The notes under the pieces were generated by a model. The model saw only the letters and a list, made by a program, of their open reading frames with translations, did no database searches and had not been told where the DNA came from. From Diphasiastrum complanatum (lineage: Eukaryota > Streptophyta > Lycopodiopsida > Lycopodiales > Lycopodiaceae): DNA of 64,000 nt. The stretch lies in the NCBI GenBank assembly GCA_029204225.1, contig CM055105.1, positions 48,059,688 to 48,123,687 on the forward strand, given 5' to 3'. Shown one piece after another: positions 12,458-23,173 of the stretch (position 1 is its first letter; each line of letters begins with the position of its first letter). The position numbers were made by a program, and so were the translations under genes.

Positions 12458-14583
12458 ATTGATTGATTGATTTTGACACCTATTTGATGTTCTTTGATTG
12501 ATTCCCAGCAAGAACTAGGCAAATCCTTGTTTCCTCCATCAGCAGCAATTGAAGAAGGTGGGAACTGGTCCGGTCTTCTGAGCCAACATCATATTTCTCT
12601 TGCATTTTCAGGAGAAAACAGGTATTGCTGTGCAGGTTGAAGTGGTGCTTTTGGGTTGTTTTGCTGCTTGGACGAAAAGCACATTTCTTGCAGATTCTCT
12701 ATTCCTTTATAGTGTCTCAGTGCAGTTTAAGTGTTGTTTTGTTTCACATCAGAAGTAGCAGAAAAGTTTGTTCATAATACCTCATATATAGGTTCGCTTT
12801 TGATCCTGGGACCTCATTTATGTAGTTGAACATGGGATCTCATCTATTTAGTATCATGTGGAGATTAAAAGTGATTGATAGTAGCCTCTGGGAGTTATTT
12901 TTATGGTTTCATCTTCCAAAATCTGCCCCAAAAAAAGGTTTAAGCGTTTTCAGAAGAAAGGTTTGCATCGAAGAGCATGATGTGTGGTTGCTATTGGGAT
13001 AGTGTGTATGTAGTTACTTCTTGGTCAAGGTAACTGCTTCGATCTAATCATTCTAGCAAGTTTGACTGCTGTTTTCTACAGAGAGCAAATGATATCAAGT
13101 GATCCCCTTATAAAATGTCAAGCTTCATCCTCTGTCTAGGATGTGACCGGTTTCTTGATATGTGCCCCTCTCTATCCCTCCTGATTTTAGCGGTTGGTGC
13201 TCTAGCATAAACAAGGGACTAGCAACGTATCTCTTAATAAATTGTTCATACATCCAGAAAGCTTACAGAGCACCTAATACCTAGCTGGATAGTGCTCCTT
13301 GATGTTGGACAACTTGGGCATTGGGCAGCATGGGCTGAGTACTAGGATCCCACCCCCAACCTCCTAGAAACCTGCCAAGTGCGTGAGGACGTTCCCGGGG
13401 ACATTCACACCTTTTCAATATCTCTTAAAATGTTTTCTATTTTAACTGCTCCATCTGCTTATGGGACCACTGAGACCTTTTGCCTCAACTTCGGAGGTGG
13501 ACAGTTACACCTCCAATATTTAACTCACCACTTGTAGAAATTTAAATTATTTCCCAGGTGATGCTACTAAAAAAAAAGCATTATTTTGAGCAGAGCCTCA
13601 AATGCAAGATATGTGCATTCAATGCCTGCATTCTCTTTCTTTTATACCTGGCCCAAAGTCAATAGATTCAACTAATGAGCACCTTATGGCCAAACTAGTT
13701 CATTTTGCATAGAATCAGTGATGTTTCACCTGAGGTAATGGGATTATGAAGTTGTTTTCATTGTTTATTGATGTACATGAGTAGATTTTACCATTCAGTC
13801 TGTCATAAGCTGCTTGATACCAAGCATGAGTAGGCAAAGTTTTTAAGTACTGATAGTTAACCTGAACCATGGGTACAAACTGTGTGCCATGTAATATGCT
13901 TAATTTTAACTGATTTGTAGCAAAAGGTAATATATGTAACTGTACAACTGAAAATCCTATGCTGAAGTCAATATTTGACCGCATATATTAGGCACTACTA
14001 GTACTTACGTGAGGCATCTGCATGCTACTCATGAAGGGCTTCATCATGTTTTTTGATGTAAAATTTGGAAAGCTTTTGTTGATCATAAATGTCATGTTGC
14101 ACAATCAGTACCTCACAAACTTTTAAAATGTGAATTTGATGCTGAAATGTGTAGATATGGAATCAATATGTATATTTCTGTGATGATGTCATCAATTTTT
14201 CTTGAATTGACTTGCCCCTTCAATATATGTCTCTTGTGGGCATTATTTTTTCTCGTGTTGCATATTTGATATGTTGATCAATTCTTTGTGATAAACCCTC
14301 TTTATTGCCATGCTTCATTTCTATTTGCAGGCCTGCTGGAGATATTGCAATCTCTGGGCTTGGCTGGGTTGCTGTCCATGAAAGTTCTGCAGACAATGAC
14401 GTTTCTTATGGAGCAAAGGCGGTCGGTGAAAATGTAAATATTATTGTTCACACACCAAAAGCTGTTGAAATATTTGTAAGGCCTTCTATTCCAGTTGGGA
14501 TTGATGGGTCCAGATGGTATAAGTACGTGGATCTAAGTGAAGAGCAGGAACAAAGTCTGCCGAAATTATTCTGTTACAAATAG
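425..14583 (+). CDS. NOA1: NOA1/RIF1-type circularly permuted GTPase, 3' part (6 exons)
   Basis: YqeH-family GTPase needed for plastid ribosome biogenesis; the plant members are plastid-targeted. Visible exons are 425-470, 569-687, 972-1277, 1993-2082, 12509-12621 and 14331-14583. All have GT-AG borders and join in phase, giving about 308 residues and a TAG stop. G1 is GSANVGKS (exon 1), followed by AAAAQKYKPIQSA and a PGTT (G2) motif in exon 2, then DTPGVHLHHR (G3) in exon 3. The C-terminal part shows FWGGVVRIDVLK, FFGPNVL, QELGKSLFPPS, DIAISGLGW and RPSIPVG, all in family order. In this circularly permuted family G4 and G5 precede G1, so they and the transit peptide are upstream of the window. 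The segment between the HHR region and FWGG seems longer than in Arabidopsis NOA1. Intron 4 (2083-12508) is over 10 kb and holds a retrotransposon in antisense orientation. Family assignment is firm; expression cannot be judged. Confidence 0.93.
1340..1920. repeat. Possible small transposon with subterminal cattccagaatg motifs
   Basis: Both ends of this block inside NOA1 intron 3 are crowded with variants of cattccagaatg / cattctggaa: about five near 1340-1410 and about five near 1855-1912. Some are inverted relative to each other, and ggaatgcgttcc is nearly palindromic. The middle is low-complexity AT-rich DNA. The two ends are roughly inverted copies, as in MITE or foldback elements with subterminal repeats. 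No clean terminal inverted repeat or target duplication was identified, so the limits are approximate. Confidence 0.4.
3600..4092 (-). repeat. 3' LTR of the gypsy element
   Basis: 493-bp direct repeat of 8548-9043. On the minus strand it begins TGTCATGCCC and ends in TTTATA, so the 3' terminus is TA rather than the usual CA. The polypurine tract abuts it at 4093. Confidence 0.95.
4093..4109 (-). other. Polypurine tract
   Basis: The minus strand reads AAATAAGGGGGGAAGAA directly before the TG of the 3' LTR. This is where plus-strand DNA synthesis is primed in LTR retrotransposons. Confidence 0.85.
4140..4728 (-). pseudogene. Integrase C-terminus and chromodomain remnant (chromovirus type)
   Basis: The upstream frame (4447-4728) contains a GYSPCVFTYNFKPISPI-like stretch, then EFQVG-type residues and a CNAYRLAL end, typical of gypsy integrase C-terminal regions. 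Further along the minus strand a second stretch reads FKILKKIGSLAYRMKLPEG and VHPVFHVSRLKK, followed by LVRWKGYTDDDDS, the core of a chromodomain. The Trp normally following that core is a TAG stop. Several frameshifts and stops make this non-functional. Its position just before the polypurine tract is as expected for the pol 3' end. Confidence 0.8.
4740..8530 (-). other. Internal region of the gypsy element without recognisable gag-pol
   Basis: About 3.8 kb of AT-rich DNA between the primer-binding site and the integrase remnant. The only open frames are under 100 codons and none resembles Gag, protease, reverse transcriptase or RNase H. The part nearest the 5' LTR carries a polypyrimidine stretch (8040-8200) and a GA microsatellite. 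Confidence 0.6.
8245..8296. repeat. (GA)26 microsatellite
   Basis: 52 bp of uninterrupted GA dinucleotide inside the untranslated leader of the gypsy element. Confidence 0.97.
8533..8546 (-). other. Primer-binding site, initiator Met tRNA
   Basis: The minus strand reads TGGTATCAGAGCCA one base after the end of the 5' LTR. This matches the complement of the 3' end of plant initiator Met tRNA used by most plant LTR retrotransposons. Confidence 0.92.
8548..9043 (-). repeat. 5' LTR of the gypsy element
   Basis: 496-bp partner of 3600-4092. It carries a 3-bp insertion near 8714 and four substitutions relative to the other LTR. The target duplication ACACC follows at 9044-9048. Confidence 0.95.
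11630..11990. repeat. Tandem direct repeat, two units of about 187 and 175 bp
   Basis: Units at 11630-11816 and 11817-11990 share long identical blocks, for example from the aatagtgtaatggcttctgg start to the ctagaatcgcgatgcagtag end. They differ by small indels. This is a local duplication in NOA1 intron 4. A long open frame running through it (11380-11922, minus) is a by-product of the repeat and has no family resemblance. Confidence 0.9.
12407..12472. repeat. (GA)n then (GATT)n microsatellite
   Basis: GA repeat 12407-12454 followed by about five GATT units, 36 bp upstream of the NOA1 exon 5 acceptor region. Confidence 0.95.
12622..14330 (+). other. NOA1: NOA1 intron 5
   Basis: Donor gtattg after an AG exon end; acceptor ttgcag at 14325-14330. 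The split Arg codon is restored on joining. No gene or repeat was recognised inside. Confidence 0.85.
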
Positions 14584-16379
14584 GTCTGACATCCCATGCT
14601 GATAGACAAAGATTGCATCTGCAGCTTTGCACTTGCATTAGGATTGGGTACCAATTGAAGGTATTATAAAATGTATTCTCATGATGTTCAAGTTAAGATT
14701 AATTTTGTTCTTTCCTATCATTTAGTCCTGCTAGTCAGTTCTTCAATGATCAATCATATGAAATAACTTGGAACTTTCATAGTGCATTGTGTCCTCACAC
14801 AATGCCGTTTGGATGAGTATGTTGGATTGAAGGTGAAATAGTACTCGATGCATGCCAATTCTAGGCATGGTGATGAAATCACGCAGAGTATCACATAAAC
14901 AAGAGCAGACAACAGATTCATCATATAACAACATCCAACGACTATCACTTTGCAATTAACAAGAAACTCAACATTGAGTAGATCGCAGACCTCCCCATAA
15001 AGAAATTGCAAATGAGCCTTCTACAAAGAAAGGTACAAAATTAATGTAGTATGGAATGAATGCGAGTTACTCATAGTTTTATTGGAGGTCCTTAAGGAAT
15101 CCTTCCAAAACGTTACTAGAGCGAGTAACGAGTTGTCATACATGAAAATCTTGCCCTAAAACCCTAGGGCCCAGCTCAGTCAGCCTGATCCGATTCACTA
15201 ATCTAAATAGGGGCCATGGATCCAACTTGATAAATGATGAGTGGGCAATAATTCCTCAGGGGTCAAATGAAACTCTCCTTCACTAACAAAAACATTTTCC
15301 TCTATGTAGAAAATATATAGAGGATATGCTAAAATGGAATTGAACTAGCTAATGTAGATACTGTAGTCAAGTGGAAATCAAAGTTTTGATGACTATGGTT
15401 GTTTTTGATGGGACTGAGTGACTACAAGTGCTTGAGCCTGGTTTCATAGCAAAGACATGAGTGAACACATCTATGGTCTCCCTGTCGCCTCATCAAAAGG
15501 TTGTTAATCCAACTAGACTAAGTATTGTATTTGATGTCAACCTCTACAATGTTATTCTTGTAGCTGTAGAATGGCAATGGATAGAAAAGGGAGATTTCGG
15601 ATCATAGATTTCATTGGGCCAAATGGTAGTATGTAAAAGCTAACATCAAAGATTTCACATGCCCTATAACTAATAGGTTCAGAGGACAATAAATAACAAG
15701 ATTGAGCTTTTGTAGATTCAGTTTCGTTTTTTGAGTTGACGCAAAACAAATATTTGGGGAGAAAAGTGGAGATTGTGGTAAATATTGTCCCTTGTGATTC
15801 TCTCTATAGATCTACAGTGTTTTGAAACAAACAACATTCATGTTCTAAAACTTCATCTTTAATGATCACATGTTTGAACACGAGATATTAAGCACATATG
15901 TTGCAACTTTATCATTTGTAGATGATCACATGCTTGAACATGAGATCTTAAGCACATGATAAAATGTCTACTAATGTGATAGATATGTCATTTGGGAGTA
16001 CTAGAAGACTCTATGATGTTGATATATCCATGTGCCAAAACAAGAGTGGTGACACCCATGCGGTTGCCCATTGAATGATTACTTTGCTATACACAAGTGC
16101 TAATCTCAATGTAGAAGGAAAATCAACTGTTGCAAATATTCTTCTAAATGAGGTTACCATTTGGTCTCAATGATAAGCAATACCCTTAGTACTTGGATAT
16201 GTCACGTTTGTGAAAAAATTAGATCATAAGGATCTAATTATGCCCTTTGATCTTTAGCTAATTTGGAGAGCACACTAGCTTCATTACCAATGTGAAAAAT
16301 CATGCATCAACTACACATAGAAGATGAAAACTCAATAAGAAATTTTCATAAACACTTAGATATGATATTTTACTGTCCC
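14584..16379. other. Intergenic DNA, nothing recognised
   Basis: Downstream of the NOA1 stop. It is AT-rich with only short overlapping open frames. A short imperfect duplication (gatcacatg.ttgaaca.gagat) occurs near 15860-15950. No coding family or LTR boundary could be supported. Confidence 0.5.
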
Positions 16380-16855
16380 TGTCTGTACAACAGCCGTACA
16401 ATACCAGTACTTACACGTGTGAATCCATATACATAAAAAAATTAACATTCTACACACAAAAATTTACTAGACCAAGATGCAAGAGATTGATATAGAAATC
16501 CAAAGAGATATCTTTCATGAGAGTGAATGAGATAAGAATGAGAGATGAATTTTTCCCACGCTTGTATGCCTATTTAAAGCAGTTTATTGATCATTTAGAT
16601 AATCTTGCCCAAGCTTATCAACATGGAAATTCTAGGTACTTGTCAAAAACTTAGATCTAACATGACTAGATTCAATGTGTGTGATTGAACCAATAACAAG
16701 AAGTTTATATGAGACTTTATCAACTTGCCTAGTTGTCAAAAATAGTAAATCCACTATTCTTAGGCCTTATTAACTTTATAAAGTCTATTCCTAACTTGAA
16801 AATGCATATTGGTCTCAAAATTGCCATTAAACTCGATTTAAATAGTTGACATTTT

Positions 16856-18254
16856 TCACTCTCTCTCTTTAACTAGTTTTAGCATGGATTTAAATAATAC
16901 TCCAAGTTGAGTTCTATGCTTCATAAACAAGTAATTTTCCAATGCTTCGGTGAAGATGTCAGCCACACTCCCTTGATGAGCATGTTGAAGCTTCACCTCA
17001 TTTGCCATGACTTCTTCTCTCACAAAATGATAAGCCACTTCAATATGTTTGCTCCTTGCATGAAAAATAAGATTGTTTTTGAAAATCCAGCAAGTCAAGA
17101 TCCAATATCATCCTTTTGATCCATAGCATCTCCTTGGTGCATGGAATCAAGGCTTTGTAACCCGGCTTCGGTTGATGATATTCATGAAATTTCCAAACAA
17201 GTTAACATATGATCCCCTATAAACAATGCCGAAATCTCTAGAACCCGAGATGTACCTCAATACTCTCTTGTCTAGCTTCCCATGCTCCACACTAGAATCA
17301 TGCATGAATTAACTTAATCTACCAACACAATAGCTTAGATCTGGTTTTGTGATAATTAGATATATGAGTGAACCAACTAGCTTTCTATAGAGAGTAATGT
17401 CCTCGAAAGATCTTTGATTACCTCTTATAGTGAGCTTTACATTTGATTCCATAGGTGTATCAATAGACTTTGCATTTTTCATATGAAGTCTCCTGAAAAT
17501 AGAATTAGCATACTTCTCTTGACAAATAAAAGTAGTTTGAGAAGTCCTAATTACCTCTATTCCTAAGATGTAGTGAAAACGACCAAGATCATGTACATCA
17601 AATTCTTTCTTGAGTGCTATTTTGATGTCATCTACATCTTGCTTGTTAACAGCCTCCACTCAAAATGATATCATCCACATAGATTAGAAGGATAGTAACA
17701 TAGTTTCCAACAAATATAAAATAAAGTGAATGATCGTGTTCACTCATAATGAAATTTTGGGAAAGTAGAAAAGTGTTATGCTTAGCATACCAAATCCTTG
17801 GTGCTTGCTTAAGCCCATAGAATTCTTTTGGAAAAAACACACACAATTAGGCTTGCCATGAAAAATATAGCCCTCGGATTGCTCCATGTAAACCTCCTCT
17901 CCAATATTTCCATTCAAAAATGCATTAGTGATATCTAATTGCCATAGATTCTAACCATAAAGTGTTGCAAGAGAAATTTTGACTCGAGTGTTTACCATCT
18001 TTGCCATGGGAGCAAAGGTCTTATCATAATCAATACCATACTCTTGAGCATATCCTTTTGCCACCAATCTTGCCTTGTATTTGTTGATTGATCTATCTTG
18101 ATTAGTCTTCACTTTGAAGATCCACTTGCATCCAATTGCCTTTTTGTTCTTAGGAAGTTCCACCAATTTCCATGTGTTGTTCTTCATAAGTGCTTGATAC
18201 TCAAGATCCATTGCTTGGACCCACTCCTCCTCTTCTATTGTTTCATCTACACAT
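16856..18254 (-). pseudogene. Copia reverse transcriptase and RNase H
   Basis: In order on the minus strand: NNTWKLVELP and GCKWIFKVK with YKARLVAKGYAQ (18211-17951), FYGLKQAPRIWY and LIYVDDIILSG with the YVDD catalytic motif (17846-17646), DLGRFHYILGIEV and LYRKLVGSLIYL (17659-17309), then the RNase H end HARSKHIEVAYHFVREEV and VADIFTEAL (17098-16856). The frame changes several times and part of RNase H is missing, so no functional protein can be made. Confidence 0.92.
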
Positions 18255-18259
18255 GTAGG

Positions 18260-19039
18260 TGTGAAAATTCACACATGTGGAAATGCCCTAATTTGTGAAA
18301 TTGATCTCCTAAGCTTGGCTCATGCACTATAGATCACCAAGATCTAAGGCAAAAAGACCATTCTACATGCATTTATTCATTACCAAAAGGTGTTTCACAC
18401 GTGTGGAAGACTTCATGAAATAAACTAAGTCCCAACAAGCTCCTCTCCTCAAGTAGAGAGCGAAAATACCACTTTTGAGCTCATCTAGAGAGAGAAGACA
18501 ATATAAGCAAAGTTGGCAAATCTCCAAATTGACTCAAAAAACTCATAGATCTCTCATACATTAATGAAGAGAATGAAAGTACATATAGAAACTCGTGGAG
18601 ATCCAAGCTTAATTCCTATTGGACCCCTTAAGCATAGCCTCTCTAATCCTATTGGATGTGTGATGCAACATCCCTCACTTTTGATTGGACCCTTCCAACA
18701 CATCTCTCTCTTATGATTGGACCCTTTGATTTTGCCACCACATAGGGTGCGTCACTCATTAAACCTAACTTTGTAAGCAACCTAACTAGCTTGAGTTACA
18801 TCACAATTGAATTTTGGCCTACTCATGACAAAACATATGTACTTAAAAGCCAAAATTGGCGCTATCACCTAGTGACACCAAGATGCTTGACTAGCAATCT
18901 TTATGATACCCCTGAAGTCAACATTATAAACTATTTCTAACTATTTTACACATGTGGGAACATTCTCCACATATGTGAAATGTACTCACAAACATAAAAT
19001 CATAAAATAACCAAGATAGATTTTTGACAATTTTTCACA
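18260..19039 (-). repeat. 3' LTR of the nested short element
   Basis: Starts tgtgaaaattcacac and ends gacaatttttcaca on the plus strand. It has a segment near 18850-18950 that the partner LTR lacks, and lacks about 27 bp present in the partner near 20810. The polypurine tract is at 19040-19048. Confidence 0.9.
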
Positions 19040-19142
19040 CCCCTCCTCAAAAACTAGCTTGGTAAGATCAAGGAGTTTGTGAAACTTTTTTGAGTGGATC
19101 CTTTGGTATGCATATGAAGTAAAAAATCAGCAAAAGAATCCA

Positions 19143-19964
19143 TCATAACAGCACCCTCACCATATCCATGATAAGATTTCTTTGGTAGAAATCATTTGCC
19201 AACACCTTTGAATTCCACCAATTTGCCACTATATCCATGTGCTTCCTCCATGATTGATGATGAACAAAGTACCATTTGCATGATGATGGCTGCACCATGA
19301 TGAGAATTAGAAGCTTCCATGCCTCATAAAGATCACAAAGTTCATAGAGATCAAGATCATAAGATGAACAAAGGTGTTGACTATCAAGATTAAGCATTCT
19401 AGCTTGACTAGTCCACATACTCTGAACTTTATCCGTGATATATCTAATCTTGAAATCAAATAGAATCTTGACCTTTTTGAGGCTAAATACTTTCTTAAGG
19501 ATGTAAGTGTCCTCTTTGGATGCTTCACTTAATCTCAAGAGAAGTTTACAAAATGTCTCAAACCATGTAAAAGCATGATTTTTCAAACTATGAGCAACAA
19601 GCTCATTCTTGCTCTTACTAGATCCAAGAGCATACACTTGATGACTCAACCACTTGCTTTCTAAGTAATTTGGAAACATATCTAAGCCTTGAATGACAAG
19701 TAATATGTCCATACTAGAGGCATGATGCAAGACAATTATTATCTCACTCCAACTATGAGATGTAGAAACCCCATAAAAGCAAGATGGTACATCAAGTAAT
19801 GAAAGAGAAGCATAAGAGAATATGTTGGAGTGAATACCACCTGAAACTTGTCTCTCTTTACCATGAACTTTGAGCCACAAAGACTCGGCCTTGCCCCTTG
19901 AAGATCCCTTTGAAACCATGTGTCTGAGAAGACTCCTCCTCAAGCCTTGGTAAATCTCCATCAT
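19143..19964 (-). CDS. Unknown 273-codon frame in the nested short element
   Basis: The longest open frame in the window, in the sense direction of the element. The product is rich in Ser, Leu and Lys and has no motif I recognise: no CCHC knuckle, protease DSG or YVDD. An alternative frame upstream (19858-20046) overlaps its start. The related copy at 60822-61130 keeps a similar stretch (YALGSSKSKNE, VFSLKK, MWTSQ) but is broken into three frames. It could be a Gag-like or captured protein, or an accidental frame in young repeat DNA; I cannot decide from sequence alone. Confidence 0.35.
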   Translation of the reverse strand: MMEIYQGLRRSLLRHMVSKGSSRGKAESLWLKVHGKERQVSGGIHSNIFSYASLSLLDVPSCFYGVSTSHSWSEIIIVLHHASSMDILLVIQGLDMFPNYLESKWLSHQVYALGSSKSKNELVAHSLKNHAFTWFETFCKLLLRLSEASKEDTYILKKVFSLKKVKILFDFKIRYITDKVQSMWTSQARMLNLDSQHLCSSYDLDLYELCDLYEAWKLLILIMVQPSSCKWYFVHHQSWRKHMDIVANWWNSKVLANDFYQRNLIMDMVRVLL

Positions 19965-20724
19965 ACACTTGGAATTTTGGTAGATTTGAGAATCCTACCA
20001 TCATCCTCTTGATTGAAATTGGATCCTCCTTACTCCTTATGTGCAAAGGAATACTGGCAAAGAAATGGATCTAAAGATTCCCAGAGTATCAACTATTGCA
20101 ATCTTCTCACTAGCTCTACCAATCTCTGTCAAACTAGATCAACCTCTCATCAATTGATGGAGTATAGGCAAAGTTTGGGTCAAACTATCTTTGGCACGTG
20201 TGAAACACTCCAAGAGTCCACAAATCACTCAAATACAAGCCAATTGTATGAAAGAAAATGGCTATGACCTCAAAATGATGACTAGATCTCAAATAGATGA
20301 CATTGGCAAGCCTCTTCTTGAATGTTTTGGTCAAACTCCAAATGTGTTCACACATGTCTAGGTGCCCTACCTAAACCTCTTCAAAAGCCTATAACTTTTG
20401 ATTTTCTCTACCAAATGGATTGAAACAAATTGCTACAAAAACAAGACAAAACTAGCTTTTAAACAAGCTATCTAGCACCAAATTTGGATCTAACTTGGAA
20501 GAGAACTTTCCAAATGAACTTGGTTGTACTTCACATGTGCATGAGTAGGGAATTCCGTACAGTACCTAAAATAATTTAATCATTATGATAATGAACCATC
20601 TTAATCCAAATTTTCTTGAGATAGCATGGGAGATGCAATCAATACTCTCTAGATCTTGATTTCATGAAAATTTTGAAACTATGGATGATAGATGCATCAA
20701 AATCTTAGGTAAGCTCTGATACCT

Positions 20725-21451
20725 TGTGAAAATTCACACATGTGGGAATGCCCTAATGTGTGAAATTGATCTCCTAAGCTTGGCTCATGCACTATAGATC
20801 ACCTATTGATTGAAATCCAAGATCAACGACAAGATCTAAGGCAAAAAGACCATTTTACATGCATTCATTCATTACCAAAAGGTGTTTCACATGTGTGGAA
20901 GACTTCATGAAATAAACTAAGTCCCAACAAGCTCCTCTCCTCGAGTAGAGAGAGAAGATACCACTTTTGGGCTCATCTAGAGAGAGAAGGCAATACAAGC
21001 AAAATTGAAAAATCTCCAAATTGACTCAAAAAACTCATAGATCTCTCATACATTATTGAAGGGAATGAAAGTACATATAGAAACTCATGGAGATCCAAGC
21101 TTAATTCCTATTGTACCCCTCAAACATAGCCTCTCTAATCCTATTGGATGTGATGCAACATCCCTCACTTTTGATTGGACCCTTCCAACACATCTCTCTC
21201 TTATGATTGGACCCTTTGACTTTTGCCACCACATATGGTGCATCACTCATCAAACCTAAACTTGACATGTGTAAGCAACCTAACTAGTTTGAGTTACATC
21301 ACAATTAAATTTTGGCCTAATCATGACAAAACATGTGTACTTGACCATTTGACCTCTACACATGTGGGAACATGCTCCACACATGTGAAATGTATTCACA
21401 AACATAAAATTTATAAAATAACCAAGATTGATTTTCTGACAATTTTTCACA
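20725..21451 (-). repeat. 5' LTR of the nested short element
   Basis: Partner of 18260-19039. It contains inverted CACATGTG motifs near its right end (21356-21388). Compared with both other copies it has lost about 100 bp near 21340. Confidence 0.9.
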
Positions 21452-21456
21452 GCAGG

Positions 21457-22260
21457 TTCATTAAAAGAAGTTAGAAAAGCATAATCTGTACCTTTAATCA
21501 CTTGCTTACCCTTTTCATCATATGTGAGCCTTGACAGTTTTTGTCTTTGCCTTGATATCCTCCTTGGCTTTTGACTTGAAGATGCTTCTTCACCATCGCC
21601 ATCCAAAGTATCATCAACATTGTCATCAACATCAAGAATGTTAAATCCAATAACCAAATCACCATTAGAACCAGCCTTTGGAATGTTTCCTTCATAAACT
21701 ATGACATCTCTTCCTATGACCATTTTCTTAGTTGAAGGAATGTAAACTTTGTAAGCCTTACTCACCTCACTATAACCAACAAATATATCTTTCTTTGAAG
21801 ATGGATCCTCTTTTGTCTTGTCATCAAGAGTAATGTTGATATAGCATACACATTCAAAAGTTTTGAGATACTTGACATTTGGCCTTCTACCAAATAACAT
21901 CTCAAAATGTGTCTTTCCATCCAAAACAACACTTGGCCACCTATTACATAAATGAAATAATTGGCACACAACAAAGGTTTACCCCAAAAAGTTTAGGAAG
22001 ATTGGCACCCTACCTCATAGCTTTGGCTCCTTCACATAAGGTTCTATTCTTCCTTTCGGCCACTCCATTTTGTTGTGGTGTTCGTGGACTTGTGAGCTCT
22101 CTCTCGATCCCATTTGCATCACAAAATGCAATGAACTTGGCAAAAATGTACTCACCACCATTGTCACTCCTCAAGCATTTGATTTTGGTGTTGAATTGGA
22201 CCCCCTTGCAATCTTGAACTTGACAAAGACATCATACACTTCATCCGTGCTCTTTAGTAA
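21457..22260 (-). pseudogene. Copia integrase
   Basis: The minus strand encodes LRSDNGGEY, then FCDANGIERELTSPRTPQ and QNGVAERKNRTL of the integrase catalytic core (22200-22020). The C-terminal part follows: RRPNVKYLKTFECVCYI, DIFVGYSE and YKVYIPSTKKMVIGRDV (21930-21690). Stops and shifts occur between the two parts. The frame runs into the nested element at 21451, which supplies false C-terminal codons. Confidence 0.9.
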
Positions 22261-22529
22261 ATACACCCAACAAAATATACTAAAATCATCAATAAATTAA
22301 GTAACAAGCATAATTAGAATCAATGTTGTGTCTCAAGGAGAATAATCAATAATATAATATTGAAAGACATTTTGAGTGATCTTTTGATCAACATAGTTTT
22401 GCCACTTCATTTTACATTCTTTGTAGGTGATAATTTTAACCATAATCATTAACCTATAAAGTGTTTGTAGGAAATTGTAACTTTGAAAATCTTTGCGAGA
22501 GTTATTGATGAAAAAATCATCAAATATGA

Positions 22530-22800
22530 GTGTTTGCGAGAGTTCATAAAGGCAGAATCTTTGGAACCTTCGTAGAGCATCAAGATCAGCAAACCAACCT
22601 TCGCAGAGGGCATAATTGAAATCAGAACAGTGAAATTAGTCTGCCTATAGGCTCTGATCTTGAAAATCCAACATCGGAAGCAAGTTGTGCGAGAGATCAC
22701 CTCCTGCGAGGGTTGAACCCTCGCAGAGAGTTTGAACCCTCGCAAAACCTTTGCAGGGCATTCAAATCACCTTTTGAACCTTCGCAGACTTCTCGAGGTC
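22530..22800. repeat. Degenerate cluster of gaaccttcgcag motifs
   Basis: About six copies of ga(a)cc(t/c)tcgcag(a) occur at irregular 15-60 bp spacing. They are the only CpG-rich words in this AT-rich stretch. No coding frame spans them, and it is not clear whether they belong to the copia element. Confidence 0.5.
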
Positions 22801-23173
22801 TTAGAATTGTGGGAAAAAGGTCCCTACAAAAATTTGGTTGGAACTAAGCTGGAGAAAGTGATTTCACCTAATACACACTCTAAATTCTACTAAATAAGGG
22901 TAGAATTTGAGTAATTTGTCACTTCATCTAGTGAAGCTCTACCAAAATTTCGTTCAAAATTTCCAGGTTATCCAATTGCGACGAAACTTTCCACAAGCCT
23001 TCATGTACACTCACAGCTATCAAATCCATGCCCAGTACCGCCATTGTCTTGACAATTTCAACCTTTTTTTAATTTTGGTCCTTTTAACTATTTTTGACGT
23101 CTTTTACTCTTTTTTGAGTGCCTATTTTTTTTGTCCATCTCTGTCACTAACGCACCTGTTATCATCTAAGATC

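Larger units (their letters stand above)
2083..12508 (+). other. NOA1: NOA1 intron 4 (10.4 kb)
   Basis: Bounded by a gtaagt donor at 2083 and a cag acceptor ending at 12508; removing it restores the family's protein order. It contains a gypsy-type LTR retrotransposon (3600-9043), a direct repeat (11630-11990) and a GA microsatellite next to the acceptor. The stretches 2083-3594 and 9049-11600 contain no recognisable gene, only short-range duplications such as a roughly 50-bp repeat near 10155-10225. Confidence 0.85.
18260..21451 (-). mobile_element. Short non-autonomous LTR retrotransposon nested in copia pol
   Basis: The element is 3,192 bp long. LTRs are 18260-19039 (780 bp) and 20725-21451 (727 bp), flanked by a near-perfect 5-bp duplication, GTAGG (18255-18259) and GCAGG (21452-21456). 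On the minus strand the right LTR is followed by AGGTATCAGAGC, an initiator Met tRNA primer site, and the left LTR is preceded by GAGGAGGGG, a polypurine tract. Removing it rejoins the copia protein near ...TSFNEPA and CVDETIEEEEW. The 1.7-kb interior has no gag-pol, only an unknown 273-codon frame. A related truncated copy lies at 59710-61545. Confidence 0.9.
16380..22260 (-). mobile_element. Degenerate Ty1/copia element, split by a nested LTR element
   Basis: Pol is readable on the minus strand from right to left: integrase core and C-terminus (22260-21457), then, beyond the nested insertion (21451-18260), reverse transcriptase and RNase H (18254-16856). Stops and frameshifts break it into short frames. 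An LTR-like sequence starting TGTCAACTATTTAAAT on the minus strand follows pol near 16852. Its far limit (about 16380) is a guess. No matching 5' LTR, gag or protease was found right of 22260, so the element looks 5'-truncated. Confidence 0.8.
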
